The notes under the pieces were generated by a model. The model was not told where the DNA came from, made no database searches, and worked only from the letters and a program-made list of their open reading frames with translations. This document shows positions 1 through 7,900 of a stretch of 22,324 nt of DNA, in pieces (within the stretch, counting starts at the first letter, position 1; every line of letters starts with the position of its first letter). Position numbers and translations under genes: made by a program. This stretch comes from an uncultured Streptococcus sp. (GTDB taxonomy: Bacteria > Bacillota > Bacilli > Lactobacillales > Streptococcaceae), in contig CAJZGT010000006.1 in the NCBI GenBank assembly GCA_916048145.1, positions 1 to 22,324 on the forward strand, in the 5' to 3' direction.

Positions 1-223
1 AATAGGAGGCTCTCTCTGATTTTTTCATAGGATAAAAGTCCAACTGATAAGACACTTGCTCAGGCTGACACTTTTCAAAGGTATACTTAACTGCAAACAA
101 TAAGATAGAATAGCTTACTTTCCTAAGTTTCCAGCCTTTAGCATGCATTTCTCTAAAGTATAGAGCCTCCCTCTCATAATCCGCAATTGTAAAAATTCGA
201 TAAACAATTTTCTTTTCCATCAT
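1..223 (-). CDS. DUF2812 domain protein, N-terminal part (cut by window edge)
   Basis: Reading the minus strand from an ATG at 223 (or the next in-frame ATG at 220) gives an open frame to the window edge, starting MMEKKIVYRIFTIADYE. It runs on through a segment rich in aromatic and basic residues (REMHAKGWKL) and into a YQLDFYP strand. That start, with a 'GW' motif and a YxLDFYP strand, is typical of DUF2812 proteins, which commonly sit next to a PadR regulator. The ATG at 223 overlaps the padR stop as ATGA, so the two genes are translationally coupled. Members of the family usually carry a C-terminal membrane region, which would lie outside this window. The function is unknown. A role as the target or partner of the PadR repressor is inferred from position only. 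Confidence 0.7.
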   Translation of the reverse strand, partial: MMEKKIVYRIFTIADYEREALYFREMHAKGWKLRKVSYSILLFAVKYTFEKCQPEQVSYQLDFYPMKKSERASY

Positions 224-540
224 CCTTCCTCCCGACTGTTTCTATAGAGCCGTTCAATACGCTTCAATTCAATATCTAAGACTTTTCGTCCCAAGTCTGT
301 TATCTGATAGATTTTCCGTTTTTCCTCTTCGCGGACAAAGAAAATCAAACCATCCTTTTCCATTTTTGACAAGGTTCCATACATAGTTCCAGGACTAATC
401 GAAACTTGCGAATCCGTCATCTCCTTGACCTTTTGCGTAATACTATAACCATGACCTTCCTTTTGCAGACAGAACAAGATATAAAAGCCCGTTTCCGTCA
501 TCGGAAGATAAACTCGACGAATCTTATCCGTTAATTCCAT
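220..540 (-). CDS. PadR-family transcriptional regulator
   Basis: This 106-residue protein has the single-domain PadR length and the family pattern: a winged helix at about residues 15-85 with HGYSITQKV, SPGTMYGTLSKMEKDGLI and KIYQITDLGRKVL, then a short C-terminal helix (residues 88-103) used for dimerisation. PadR proteins generally repress their own operon and often neighbouring membrane or stress genes, and are released by small molecules. The gene starts at an ATG behind a strong GGAGGTGG ribosome site. Its stop overlaps the start of the DUF2812 gene. Two 19-bp repeats cover its promoter, so autoregulation is very likely. The effector is not deducible. The family assignment is firm; the regulon is inferred. 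Confidence 0.9.
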   Translation of the reverse strand: MELTDKIRRVYLPMTETGFYILFCLQKEGHGYSITQKVKEMTDSQVSISPGTMYGTLSKMEKDGLIFFVREEEKRKIYQITDLGRKVLDIELKRIERLYRNSREEG

Positions 541-566
541 TTATAACCACCTCCTATTCAATTCGA

Positions 567-609
567 TATATCGCACTTCGTTATAAAAAATATATCACAC
601 CTCGATATA
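567..609. promoter_or_regulatory. Tandem operator-like repeats, probable PadR binding sites
   Basis: Two 19-bp units start 24 bp apart. Unit A (567-585) is TATATCGCACTTCGTTATA and unit B (591-609) is TATATCACACCTCGATATA. They match at 16 of 19 positions, and each is an imperfect palindrome (TATATC and GATATA arms in unit B). Unit B covers the promoter spacer and -10, and unit A covers the expected start of transcription. This placement fits repression. Assignment to the adjacent PadR is inferred from position and from the family habit of autoregulation. Confidence 0.65.
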
Positions 610-617
610 AAACACAA
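589..617 (-). promoter_or_regulatory. padR promoter with extended -10
   Basis: On the minus strand a -35 TTGTGT (612-617) is separated by 17 bases from a -10 TATATT (589-594). The bases before the -10 are TGA, an extended -10. Transcription would start near 582. The spacer and -10 are covered by one operator-like repeat and the start point by another. Confidence 0.65.
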
Positions 618-645
618 GAAAAAAGATCGCCCTCAGGCAATCTTT
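615..645 (-). terminator. glnA terminator
   Basis: A 10-bp stem (622-631 with 636-645, one G-U pair on the minus-strand RNA) closes a 4-base loop and is followed on the minus strand by a T-rich run. It begins 9 bp after the glnA stop and separates the glnRA unit from the padR promoter. Confidence 0.85.
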
Positions 646-653
646 CTTCTATA

Positions 654-2000
654 TTAGTAAAGATCTAAATAGTTATCAATTTCCCATTGTGAAACGAAGG
701 TTGCATAACTTGCCCATTCGATTCGTTTGGCTTCAAGGAAACTAGTATAGATATGTTCTCCAAGAGCCGCTCTAACAACTTCATCTTCAGTCAGAGCTTT
801 CAAAGCGTTGTGAAGAGTTGATGGAAGGTCTGTAATGCCAGCTTCCTTACGCTCTTCTGCTGTCATGATGTAGATATTTTCTTCGATAGGAGCTGGTGCT
901 TCGATTTTGTTTTCAATACCATGCAAACCAACTTCCAAAAGAACCGCCATAGCGATGTATGGGTTTGCCATTGGGTCCACTGAACGCAACTCAAGACGAG
1001 TTCCCATACCGCGTGAAGCAGGCACGCGCACAAGTGGCGAACGGTTACGACCAGCCCAAGCAATGTAAACAGGCGCTTCATAACCTGGAACCAAACGTTT
1101 GTATGAGTTAACCGTTGGGTTCATGATGGCAGTATAGTTGTAGGCATGCTTGATCAAACCGCCAAGGAAATAGTAGGCCGTTTCTGACAACTGCATTCCT
1201 TTTGGATCATTTGGATCAAAGAAGGCATTGTTTCCTTCTGCATCAAACAAGGACATATTACAGTGCATACCTGATCCAGCAATACCAAATTTTGGTTTGG
1301 CCATAAAGGTTGCGTAAAGACCATGTTTGCGAGCAATGGTTTTAACAACAAGTTTAAAGATTTGAATCTTATCACAAGCACGGAGAACTTCATCGTACTT
1401 AAAGTCAATCTCATGTTGTCCAACCGCAACCTCGTGGTGACTCGCTTCTACTTCAAATCCCATTTTGGTCAAGACATTCACAATCTCACGACGTGTATTG
1501 TCCGCAAGGTCCGTAGGTGCCAAATCAAAGTAGCCACCCTTGTCATTTACTTCAAGTGTTGGGTCACCATTTTCATCCAACTTAAATAGGAAGAATTCTG
1601 GCTCTGGACCAAGGTTGAAGGATTTGAATCCTACTTCTTCCATGTGACGAAGAGCACGTTTCAAATTACCACGAGGGTCACCTGCAAATGGTTCACCTTC
1701 TGTTGTATAGACATCACAGATCAAACCTGCAACACTTCCGTTTTCATCTCCCCAAGGGAAGACTGTCCATGTATCCAAGTCAGGATGCAAGTACATATCT
1801 GATTCATTGATACGTACAAAACCTTCGATAGAAGATCCATCAAACATAGCCTTGTTTGACAAGACTTTATCTAACTGTTCATCTGTGGCAGGAATTTCGA
1901 CGTTTTTCATGGTTCCCAAAATATCTGAGAACATGAGACGAATAAAGGTAACATTTTTTTCCTTGACTTCACGACGAATATCTGCAGCTGTGATTGGCAT
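654..2000 (-). CDS. glnA: Glutamine synthetase, type I
   Basis: Glutamine synthetase condenses glutamate and ammonia with ATP. The 448 residues match the usual length of the Gram-positive GSI-alpha form. Visible landmarks are the beta-grasp N-terminus with [15 protein letters not shown], the GSSIEGF segment, PEPEFFLF and [11 protein letters not shown] metal-site strands, the [14 protein letters not shown] and glutamate region, [25 protein letters not shown], and the C-terminal EIDNYLDLY that contributes to GSI-alpha regulation. The start follows AAGGAG with a 7-base spacer. The gene lies 36 bp behind glnR in the classic glnRA operon. In this family feedback-inhibited GlnA acts as co-regulator of GlnR. 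It is cytoplasmic and dodecameric (family knowledge). Confidence 0.98.
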   Translation of the reverse strand: MPITAADIRREVKEKNVTFIRLMFSDILGTMKNVEIPATDEQLDKVLSNKAMFDGSSIEGFVRINESDMYLHPDLDTWTVFPWGDENGSVAGLICDVYTTEGEPFAGDPRGNLKRALRHMEEVGFKSFNLGPEPEFFLFKLDENGDPTLEVNDKGGYFDLAPTDLADNTRREIVNVLTKMGFEVEASHHEVAVGQHEIDFKYDEVLRACDKIQIFKLVVKTIARKHGLYATFMAKPKFGIAGSGMHCNMSLFDAEGNNAFFDPNDPKGMQLSETAYYFLGGLIKHAYNYTAIMNPTVNSYKRLVPGYEAPVYIAWAGRNRSPLVRVPASRGMGTRLELRSVDPMANPYIAMAVLLEVGLHGIENKIEAPAPIEENIYIMTAEERKEAGITDLPSTLHNALKALTEDEVVRAALGEHIYTSFLEAKRIEWASYATFVSQWEIDNYLDLY

Positions 2001-2036
2001 GAGTTTTCTCCTTAATGTATGACTACTTGCGGTTGC

Positions 2037-2393
2037 CTAACCGCGACCAAAAGGTGACCGTACTGAAGCAAAGCGACCCTGTTGGAGGAGTTCATTGTGA
2101 AGTGCACGACGCACTTCAGTCTGACTCACCGCTTTCTTGGATTTCGCTTCACGTTCAGCATATTTTTTCTTAATGGCAGCGATATTATAACCTTCAGAGA
2201 TATAATCTTTGATTTCAAGCAGACGATCCATGTCATTCAAGGAATACATGCGACGATTCCCTTCGTTTCGATCAGGCTTAATCAACTCTTGATCTTCATA
2301 ATAACGAATCTGACGCGCCGATAGATCGGTCAACTTCATAACACTGCCGATAGGAAAAACAGCCATGTTTCGGCGAAATTCTTTTTCCTTCAT
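2037..2393 (-). CDS. glnR: MerR-family nitrogen regulator GlnR
   Basis: This 118-residue protein has an N-terminal MerR winged helix (about residues 14-80), with IGSVMKLTDLSARQIRYYE, the wing motif NEGNRRMYSLNDMDRL, and the following helix IKDYISEGYNIAAIKKKY. The C-terminal tail is short, as in GlnR, which uses it to sense feedback-inhibited glutamine synthetase. GlnR represses glnRA and other nitrogen genes when glutamine is plentiful. The start at 2393 has AAGGAA about 7 bases upstream. It is the first gene of the operon. A canonical GlnR box lies upstream of its promoter, which supports autorepression. Confidence 0.96.
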   Translation of the reverse strand: MKEKEFRRNMAVFPIGSVMKLTDLSARQIRYYEDQELIKPDRNEGNRRMYSLNDMDRLLEIKDYISEGYNIAAIKKKYAEREAKSKKAVSQTEVRRALHNELLQQGRFASVRSPFGRG

Positions 2394-2416
2394 TTACAAT
2401 TTCCTTCTTTCTGTCT

Positions 2417-2445
2417 ATTATAGTCTAAAAAAAGACAAACGTCAA
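2417..2445 (-). promoter_or_regulatory. glnRA promoter
   Basis: On the minus strand TTGACG (2440-2445) and TATAAT (2417-2422) are separated by exactly 17 bases. This near-consensus sigma-A promoter lies 24 bp before the glnR start. Confidence 0.9.
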
Positions 2446-2452
2446 TTGATAA

Positions 2453-2469
2453 TGTTATAAAATGTAACA
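2453..2469. promoter_or_regulatory. GlnR box
   Basis: TGTTATAAAATGTAACA is a perfect match to the GlnR/TnrA consensus TGTNA-N7-TNACA. It ends 7 bp upstream of the glnRA -35 and abuts the stop codon (2470-2472) of the preceding membrane-protein gene. Confidence 0.92.
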
Positions 2470-2997
2470 TTATTTTTCTTTTTTCTCTAAAAAGAGCCGA
2501 ATACGGTCAATATCGTAATTTACGAGAATTGCGACAAAAACTCCCATGAAAGTTTCTGATACACGCGCAAATACGTACAAAATTGTTTCGCCACTCGGAA
2601 TCGATAGGGTAATGATTAACATAGCCGCTACACCACCAATAACACCTGCTTTGTTATTCATGGCTACATTTGTCATAATGGTTAACATGGTGCAGATTGG
2701 AACAACTACCAAGGTCACCCAAAAGGCTTCGTGGAAAAAGGTATTTAATAAGAAGAAGACCAGGGCATAGAGGCCACCGATACTATTTCCTAGAATACGC
2801 GAAGTCCCAAAATGAACACTCTTATCAAAACTCTCTCTCAGGCTAAAAACGGCTGTCAAAGCACCGATTTGAAGACCTTTCCAACCAAAAAAACCAAAAA
2901 TCAAGAGAACTAGAAAAACAGCAATACCTGTTTTAAAGGTTCGCATACCAAGTTTGAACTGGGATTTATCGAATTTATATTTTTTAAAATAACTCAT
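2470..2997 (-). CDS. FUSC/aromatic acid exporter-like membrane protein
   Basis: This 175-residue hydrophobic protein has about four to five membrane spans: GIAVFLVLLIFGFFGW, a segment at 45-55 leading to RESFDKSVHFGTSRILGNSIGG, FWVTLVVVPICTMLTI, AGVIGGVAAMLIITLSI, and VSETFMGVFVAILVNY. The arrangement and the R-x(n)-G-x-x-x-G loop resemble the N-terminal module of the ArAE/DUF939 FUSC family. Full DUF939 proteins are roughly twice as long, so this is a module-only member. The substrate is unknown. The ribosome site is weak (AAAGTTGAG). A TGATAAAAT extended -10 at 3018-3023 (minus strand) could serve as its promoter. The gene stops exactly at the GlnR box, so its transcripts may continue into glnRA; no terminator is visible between them. 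Confidence 0.75.
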   Translation of the reverse strand: MSYFKKYKFDKSQFKLGMRTFKTGIAVFLVLLIFGFFGWKGLQIGALTAVFSLRESFDKSVHFGTSRILGNSIGGLYALVFFLLNTFFHEAFWVTLVVVPICTMLTIMTNVAMNNKAGVIGGVAAMLIITLSIPSGETILYVFARVSETFMGVFVAILVNYDIDRIRLFLEKKEK

Positions 2998-3017
2998 AAT
3001 CTCAACTTTCTATTTCC

Positions 3018-3026
3018 ATTTTATCA
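3018..3026 (-). promoter_or_regulatory. Extended -10 for the FUSC-like gene
   Basis: The minus strand reads TGATAAAAT about 20 bp upstream of the start codon. I see no good -35, so the call rests on the extended -10 alone. Confidence 0.4.
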
Positions 3027-3080
3027 TAAATTGGCTGATTTTATGAGGAATAGTTGATAGGAAGCGTTTTTATTTTGAGC

Positions 3081-3108
3081 AAAAGAAAAGAGGAACTTTC
3101 ACTCCTCT
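3081..3108 (-). terminator. Distal terminator behind the pgk tail remnant
   Basis: On the minus strand AGAGGA and TCCTCT (3103-3108 and 3089-3094) close an 8-base loop and are followed by TTTTCTTTT (3081-3088). It lies about 25 bp beyond the stop codon of the pgk remnant, where a pgk terminator would be expected. Confidence 0.6.
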
Positions 3109-3132
3109 CTCCTTTGATTTGTTTATAAAATC

Positions 3133-3310
3133 TTATTTTTCTGTCAAGGCTGCAAGTCCTGGAAGAACTTTATACTCAATGAAAATCAAAGAGCAAACTA
3201 GGAAACTAGCCGCAGGCTGTACTTGAGTACGGCAAGGCGACGTTGACGTGGTTTGAATTTGATTTTCGAAGAGTATTACCTTCAAGAAGTTCCATTGATG
3301 CCCCACCACC
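3133..3310 (-). pseudogene. Remnant of a second pgk 3' end, split by a RUP
   Basis: With the repeat at 3173-3275 removed, the minus strand reads 23 sense codons plus TAA that encode exactly the last 23 residues of the intact Pgk ([12 protein letters not shown] then [11 protein letters not shown]). Twelve of the 23 codons differ from the intact pgk, and all twelve differences are synonymous, including three TTG/CTT leucine switches. The similarity fades upstream of 3310. There is no start codon or promoter, so this is not a gene. The open frame across 3133-3354 exists only because the inserted repeat happens to be open. The pattern says the tail comes from a functional, diverged pgk allele and not from a recent local copy. 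Confidence 0.85.
3173..3275 (+). repeat. RUP-like element, copy 1 (inside the pgk remnant)
   Basis: This 103-bp unit begins TACTCAATGAAAATC, ends TTTTCGAAGAGTA, and has short terminal inverted repeats (TACTC/GAGTA). It is nearly identical to the reverse complement of the copies at 11867 and 17417. I recognise it as the non-autonomous RUP repeat of pneumococci, thought to be mobilised by an IS630-type transposase with TA targets. It differs from the other copies by GAATTTGA in place of GAAGAGA near its right end. It interrupts the pgk-derived sequence at CTTTA/TTACC, consistent with insertion at a TA. Plus strand here means the TACTCAATG end is on the left. Confidence 0.85.
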
Positions 3311-3333
3311 GCGTCACAAATACCTCCACTAGC

Positions 3334-3362
3334 ACAAAAAGGTGACATAGCCACCTTTTTGT
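3334..3362. terminator. Terminator hairpin downstream of pgk
   Basis: A perfect 11-bp stem (3334-3344 with 3352-3362, ACAAAAAGGTG and its complement) closes a 7-base loop. It carries T-runs in the stem on both strands, so it could act in either direction. It is the stronger of two hairpins after pgk. Confidence 0.75.
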
Positions 3363-3363
3363 T

Positions 3364-3426
3364 AACGTTTCAGTTTTGTTCCTTTTTCTACAAAATCAGG
3401 ATTTTGTAGAGACTAACGGACTGAAA
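3364..3426. repeat. Nested inverted repeat immediately behind pgk
   Basis: Directly after the pgk stop there is a perfect 10-bp inverted repeat (3387-3396 with 3401-3410, TCTACAAAAT and complement, 4-base loop). It is nested inside an outer pair TTTCAGT/ACTGAAA (about 3368-3374 and 3420-3426). On the minus strand the inner hairpin is followed by AAAAAGG and not by T-residues, so it is not a standard terminator. I do not recognise it as a named streptococcal repeat. Confidence 0.55.
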
Positions 3427-4626
3427 TTATTTTTCTGTAAGTGCAGCCAAACCTGGCAATACTTTACCTTCGAGAAGTTCCATTGAAGCGCCTCCGCCCG
3501 TACTAATCCATGAGAATTTGTCTGCACGTCCAAGGTTGATCGCTGCGGCAGCTGAGTCACCACCACCGATGATTGATTTAACGCCTGGTTGTTTCACGAT
3601 AGCATCCATCACACCGATTGTACCAGCTTGGAAGTCTGGGTTTTCAAATACACCCATAGGTCCGTTCCATACAACTGTTTTCGCACCAGTCAAAGCTTCG
3701 TCAAATTTAGCGATAGATTTTGGACCGATGTCAAGACCAAGGAAGCCTTCAGAAACTGCTTCACCTTCAGTGTCACGCACTTCAGTGTAGTCAGCAAATG
3801 CGTTAGCTTCTTTTGAGTCAACTGGCAAGATCAATTTACCGTTTGCTTTTTCAAGAAGAGCTTTCGCAACATCCAATTTGTCTTCTTCTACAAGTGAGTT
3901 ACCGATTTCGATACCTTGTGCTTTGTAGAATGTGTAAGTCATACCACCACCGATAAGGACTTTATCAGCTTTTTCAAGCAAGTTTTCGATAACACCGATC
4001 TTGTCTGAAACTTTTGAACCACCAAGGATAGCCACGAATGGACGTTCTGGAGCTTCAACTGCTTCTTGGATGTAGGCAATTTCGTTTTCAAGAAGGAAAC
4101 CAGCAACTGCTTTTTCAACGTTTGCTGAGATACCAACGTTAGATGCGTGTGCACGGTGAGCTGTACCGAATGCATCGTTTACGAAGATACCATCTCCAAG
4201 TGATGCCCAGTATTTACCAAGTTCAGGATCGTTTTTAGATTCTTTCTTGCCGTCAACATCTTCGTAACGAGTGTTTTCAACCAAGAGAACTTGTCCATCT
4301 TCAAGAGCGTTGATAGCTGCTTCCAATTCAGCACCACGAGTGACACCTGGAAGGAAAGCAACTTCTTGACCCAATTTAGCTGCCAAGTCAGCAGCTACAG
4401 GAGCAAGTGATTTACCAGCTTTGTCTGCTTCTTCTTTTACACGTCCAAGGTGAGAGAAGAGGATTGCACGTCCACCTTGTTCAAGGATGTACTTGATAGT
4501 TGGAAGAGCTGCAGTGATACGGTTGTCGTTGGTAATCACGCCATCTTTTACAGGTACGTTGAAGTCAACACGAACGAGAACTTTTTTCCCTTTCAAGTCA
4601 ACGTCTTTAACAGTCAATTTTGCCAT
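3427..4626 (-). CDS. pgk: Phosphoglycerate kinase
   Basis: Pgk converts 1,3-bisphosphoglycerate and ADP to 3-phosphoglycerate and ATP in glycolysis. The 399 residues match the bacterial length. Landmarks in order are [12 protein letters not shown] near residue 20, SHLGRVK near 60, [70 protein letters not shown], and the nucleotide-binding [10 protein letters not shown] and STGGGAS near the C-terminus. The start follows AAGGAG about 10 bases upstream. The gene is monocistronic: terminators lie on both sides. An extended -10 promoter is visible upstream. Its own 3' end is paralleled by a diverged remnant at 3133-3310. Confidence 0.98.
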   Translation of the reverse strand: MAKLTVKDVDLKGKKVLVRVDFNVPVKDGVITNDNRITAALPTIKYILEQGGRAILFSHLGRVKEEADKAGKSLAPVAADLAAKLGQEVAFLPGVTRGAELEAAINALEDGQVLLVENTRYEDVDGKKESKNDPELGKYWASLGDGIFVNDAFGTAHRAHASNVGISANVEKAVAGFLLENEIAYIQEAVEAPERPFVAILGGSKVSDKIGVIENLLEKADKVLIGGGMTYTFYKAQGIEIGNSLVEEDKLDVAKALLEKANGKLILPVDSKEANAFADYTEVRDTEGEAVSEGFLGLDIGPKSIAKFDEALTGAKTVVWNGPMGVFENPDFQAGTIGVMDAIVKQPGVKSIIGGGDSAAAAINLGRADKFSWISTGGGASMELLEGKVLPGLAALTEK

Positions 4627-4659
4627 TAGATATGACTCCTTCTTTTTTTATACGTGTTA

Positions 4660-4668
4660 ATTATATCA
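4660..4668 (-). promoter_or_regulatory. pgk promoter, extended -10
   Basis: The minus strand reads TGATATAAT, a consensus -10 (TATAAT at 4660-4665) with the TGN extension, 34 bp before the start codon. The -35 region (about 4683-4688, TATCTC) is poor, as is common with extended -10 promoters. Confidence 0.65.
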
Positions 4669-4833
4669 CAAAATCAGCAAAAGAGATAGAAAAACCCTAA
4701 ACTTTTCCAGTTCTTTCTTGCAACAAAAACTAGCATCTCTGAAAATCAAAACTAGAAAAACCTTTCCAAATCACTAAGTAATACAAGAAAAACTAGTTAA
4801 CCCATCTCATTCTTCCACTGATTTTTACTAGTT

Positions 4834-4872
4834 AAAACGAGGTTTGACTGCAGATTAGTCAAACCTTGTTTT
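4834..4872. terminator. endoD terminator
   Basis: A 16-bp stem (4834-4849 with 4857-4872, one G-U) closes a 7-base loop, with T-runs at the end of each arm. It lies 36 bp beyond the endoglycosidase stop codon. The other bases between 4670 and 4830 show no gene; an AAAACTAGTTAA-like motif occurs twice there (about 4789 and 4826). Confidence 0.85.
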
Positions 4873-4908
4873 TAGTTGTTATGAGGAAATGCAAGAATCC
4901 TAAATCGA

Positions 4909-7900
4909 TTAGTTTTCTCTCTTCTTTCCAGCAAGTAGGCCATATCCACTCATCACTCCGAGGATTCCTAGTGCTACTAGACTAGCATTTCTTGTTACTC
5001 CAGTATTTGGAAGTTCTTTACCTACTTTTTCATTTGTCGGTATTGCTAAAAGAGCTTGACCTGTTTTTTGAGAGTCTTGCTCTTCTTTCGTTCCAACTTC
5101 AACAATTTCTGGAAGAGCTTCCTTGAGAACTTCTGTTGTACGAAGGGTACGATTGCCTTGGGCATCGACTTCTACAAAACGACGAATTTGTCTCTCTTCT
5201 CCAGCTTGCACAATACGACGTTGACCTTTGAGAAGTTCTGAATTTGGACGTTCTTGACGTTCAAAGTATACTGCAACTTCTTCAACTTCTAGTTTCGGAG
5301 TTTCTAAAACTAGGTCTTTTACTCCTTCTGCTGGTTGGTTGCTTGATAGAACTTTTGTTCCAACTTCGATGATTTCTTGGATTGCTTCCTTGACTACCTC
5401 AGTCGAACGATGAGTGCGTTTGCCTTGGATATCTACTTCTACAAAGTGACGAACTTGTCCTTCCACACCTACTTGAACTAGCTGGCGTTGGCCTTTAAGA
5501 AGGCTTGCATTTGGACGTTCTTGACGTTCGAAGGAAACTGTGCCCTCTTCAATTTCCAATTTCGGAGTTTTTAGAACTAAATCTTTAACTCCTTCAGCTG
5601 GTTGATTGCTTGATAGAACTTTTGTACCTACTTCGGTAATCTCTGGAACAGCTTCCTTGTGAACTTCTGTTGTACGAAGGATACGATTGCTTTGTGCATC
5701 TACTTCTACTAGACGATGAATCTGCCCTTCTTCTCCTTTTTGGACAAGTTGACGTTGACCTTTAAGAAGGTTCGCATTTGGTAGCTCTTGACGTTCATAG
5801 GCTGTTTTTTCAGTTTCAACAACTAGTTCAGGGAGGACCTCAACTGTTGGGGTTACTTCACTTAGATCCATGCTACCAACATGATGGCTTTCTTCTGTGA
5901 AAGCTAGTTTCTTATTCAGCATTTCTTTCATGTCCGCAAAAGCTTGTGGAGTTGGCGTTTGTGAAGACAATAAAGCTTCTGCTTGGGCAATCAACTCAGC
6001 TTGAGAATCTTTTTCACGGACAGATTCAAGCAAACCTTCCAATTCTTCTCTAGCAGTTTGATAACGTTGATTTCCATCCAAGTCCGCTCCAGCTTGTTTC
6101 AATTCATTCAAGGCTTTGTTGACTTCTTCTTGACTGGCATCATGGTTTTCTGCAACAGCTTTCGCTGCATTGAGTTTCTCTACTAGTACAGCTTGTTTGT
6201 CCTCACTTGAGAAGGTATAGGCAAGGGTTGAATGGCGACCTTGGACAGCCGTGATTTCTTGTTTGAGGTATTCATCATTAACTGCAGCCTTTGGAGAAAC
6301 CAAGACATCGAACTCAGCTGTGTGCCCCTTGTAATGCAGGGTCAAGGTCTGGCGTCCAGTCTTCTGAGCATCGTAGCCCGTGATTTCAACACCTTCATCA
6401 GTAAAACTGTGAGTCTCTTCTGTCTCATCATCATAGAGAACACCAAAGCGACCTTCAGAGAGATCCAGTTGTTCTCCTACTAGGTAGTCTGTTTTTGGTT
6501 TCTTAGTAATATACAAGCCCGCTACTTCTTTTGGTTTTCCTTCATCCTGTCCTGTCACTTGGACTTTAAGATCACCTGACATTGGTAAACCAAGGTATTG
6601 AAGTGTTAGGTTTTGTTCCCCTTTTTGATGAGCGTCGTATCCAGATACCGTCACACCTGAGTGAGTAAGGTTAATCAGTTCGTCGGCTTGTCCCCCTTCG
6701 TATTGAACACGGAGTGTTCCGCCTCTGAGGTTCAGTTTTTCTCCTTCTTTATAAACTGTCTTCCTAGGTCCTTTTTCAAGGCTGACAGATTTAATTTTTC
6801 TTTCATCCTGCGGAATCGCTACTGCCAAGGTGTTACTGATTTCTTTGCCAGGTAGTTGGGTACGATAGTAGAGGAGAGTTGGTTGCTTGTCAAAGGCCAA
6901 TGGTGCTGTTGCCAGATCGCCACCAGTTTCAGTCTTCAAGGTTGCAATTGGTGTTTGTGAGTCTGGCTTGTCGTAAACGGTGATGGTCGCACCAGCTGGG
7001 ACATCAGAGAAGCCGAGTTGAACTTGATGGTTTCCAAGTGAACGAGCTGCTACTTTAGCCATTGGAATATTTTGACTTTCTGTGTCCAATGTTTCGTACA
7101 TCTTCCAGTTGTAGATACGAATGGCCTTCCAAGGTGTTCCGTTATCAGATGTAATGACATGCAAACGCCAGTCTTGGGCGGTGATTGGTTTGTCAAGAGT
7201 GATATCTGTAACGTGGGCTTTATTGCCACGAACTTCCTTAGCTAGTTTCCACTCGCCATCTGTATCCTTGTAGTAAAGATCAAAATCCTTGGTGTTCATC
7301 AAACCATCGTTAACAGACTCCCCACCAGCTCCCGCATGATCCATCACCCATCTGACAACACGACGTGGTTGAGTCAAACGAATATCGACACTACCGCTCA
7401 ATTGTCCTGAAGACCACTTGTCTGAAAGACTGGTAATGGTACCGTTCAACATACCTTCAATACCTTCTCCACCTTCGGTATTCGGGAAAGTGCTACCGAT
7501 AACTGTTGCCCCTGGAACAATATTTTCAGCCAAAGGTCTTGGGAGAGTCGTATCCTGAACAGTCATGCCCCAGTTAAAGGATGTCGTCGCAGCTTCTGAA
7601 CGAAGGCCATTTTTACCAACTGCAACGACTTTCAATTCTTGCGTCGAACCAGTCGCATTAGCAGAACGGCTAACTCTTGGCAAGTAGATGGTTGAAGCAG
7701 ATGAACCTGTCAACAAACGCCAGTTATCCCCATCTTTTTCGTAGACTTCATAGAAATCTGCATCTTGGTTACCCGAAAATTGAATCACTGCTTCAGCTTC
7801 TTGGGCATTCTTAAGAGATTGCTTCACCACAGAGAGACCTGTAGGTGCTTGTGGCGCTTGGTGATTGTCCGTGATAGTTAATTGTCCTAGGTTGAACTGA

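Noticed and set aside
1..540. PadR-DUF2812 pair as a toxin-antitoxin system
   Set aside because: Overlap and small size fit superficially, but PadR plus DUF2812 is a recognised regulatory pair and no toxin motif is visible.
3133..3354. 73-residue open frame ending in [11 protein letters not shown]
   Set aside because: It is a chance frame through a RUP that splits a pgk remnant; there is no ribosome site, promoter or plausible protein.
4784..4835. Repeated ACTAGTTAA motif between endoD and pgk as an operator pair
   Set aside because: It occurs downstream of endoD and far from the pgk promoter; two short AT-rich matches are not convincing.
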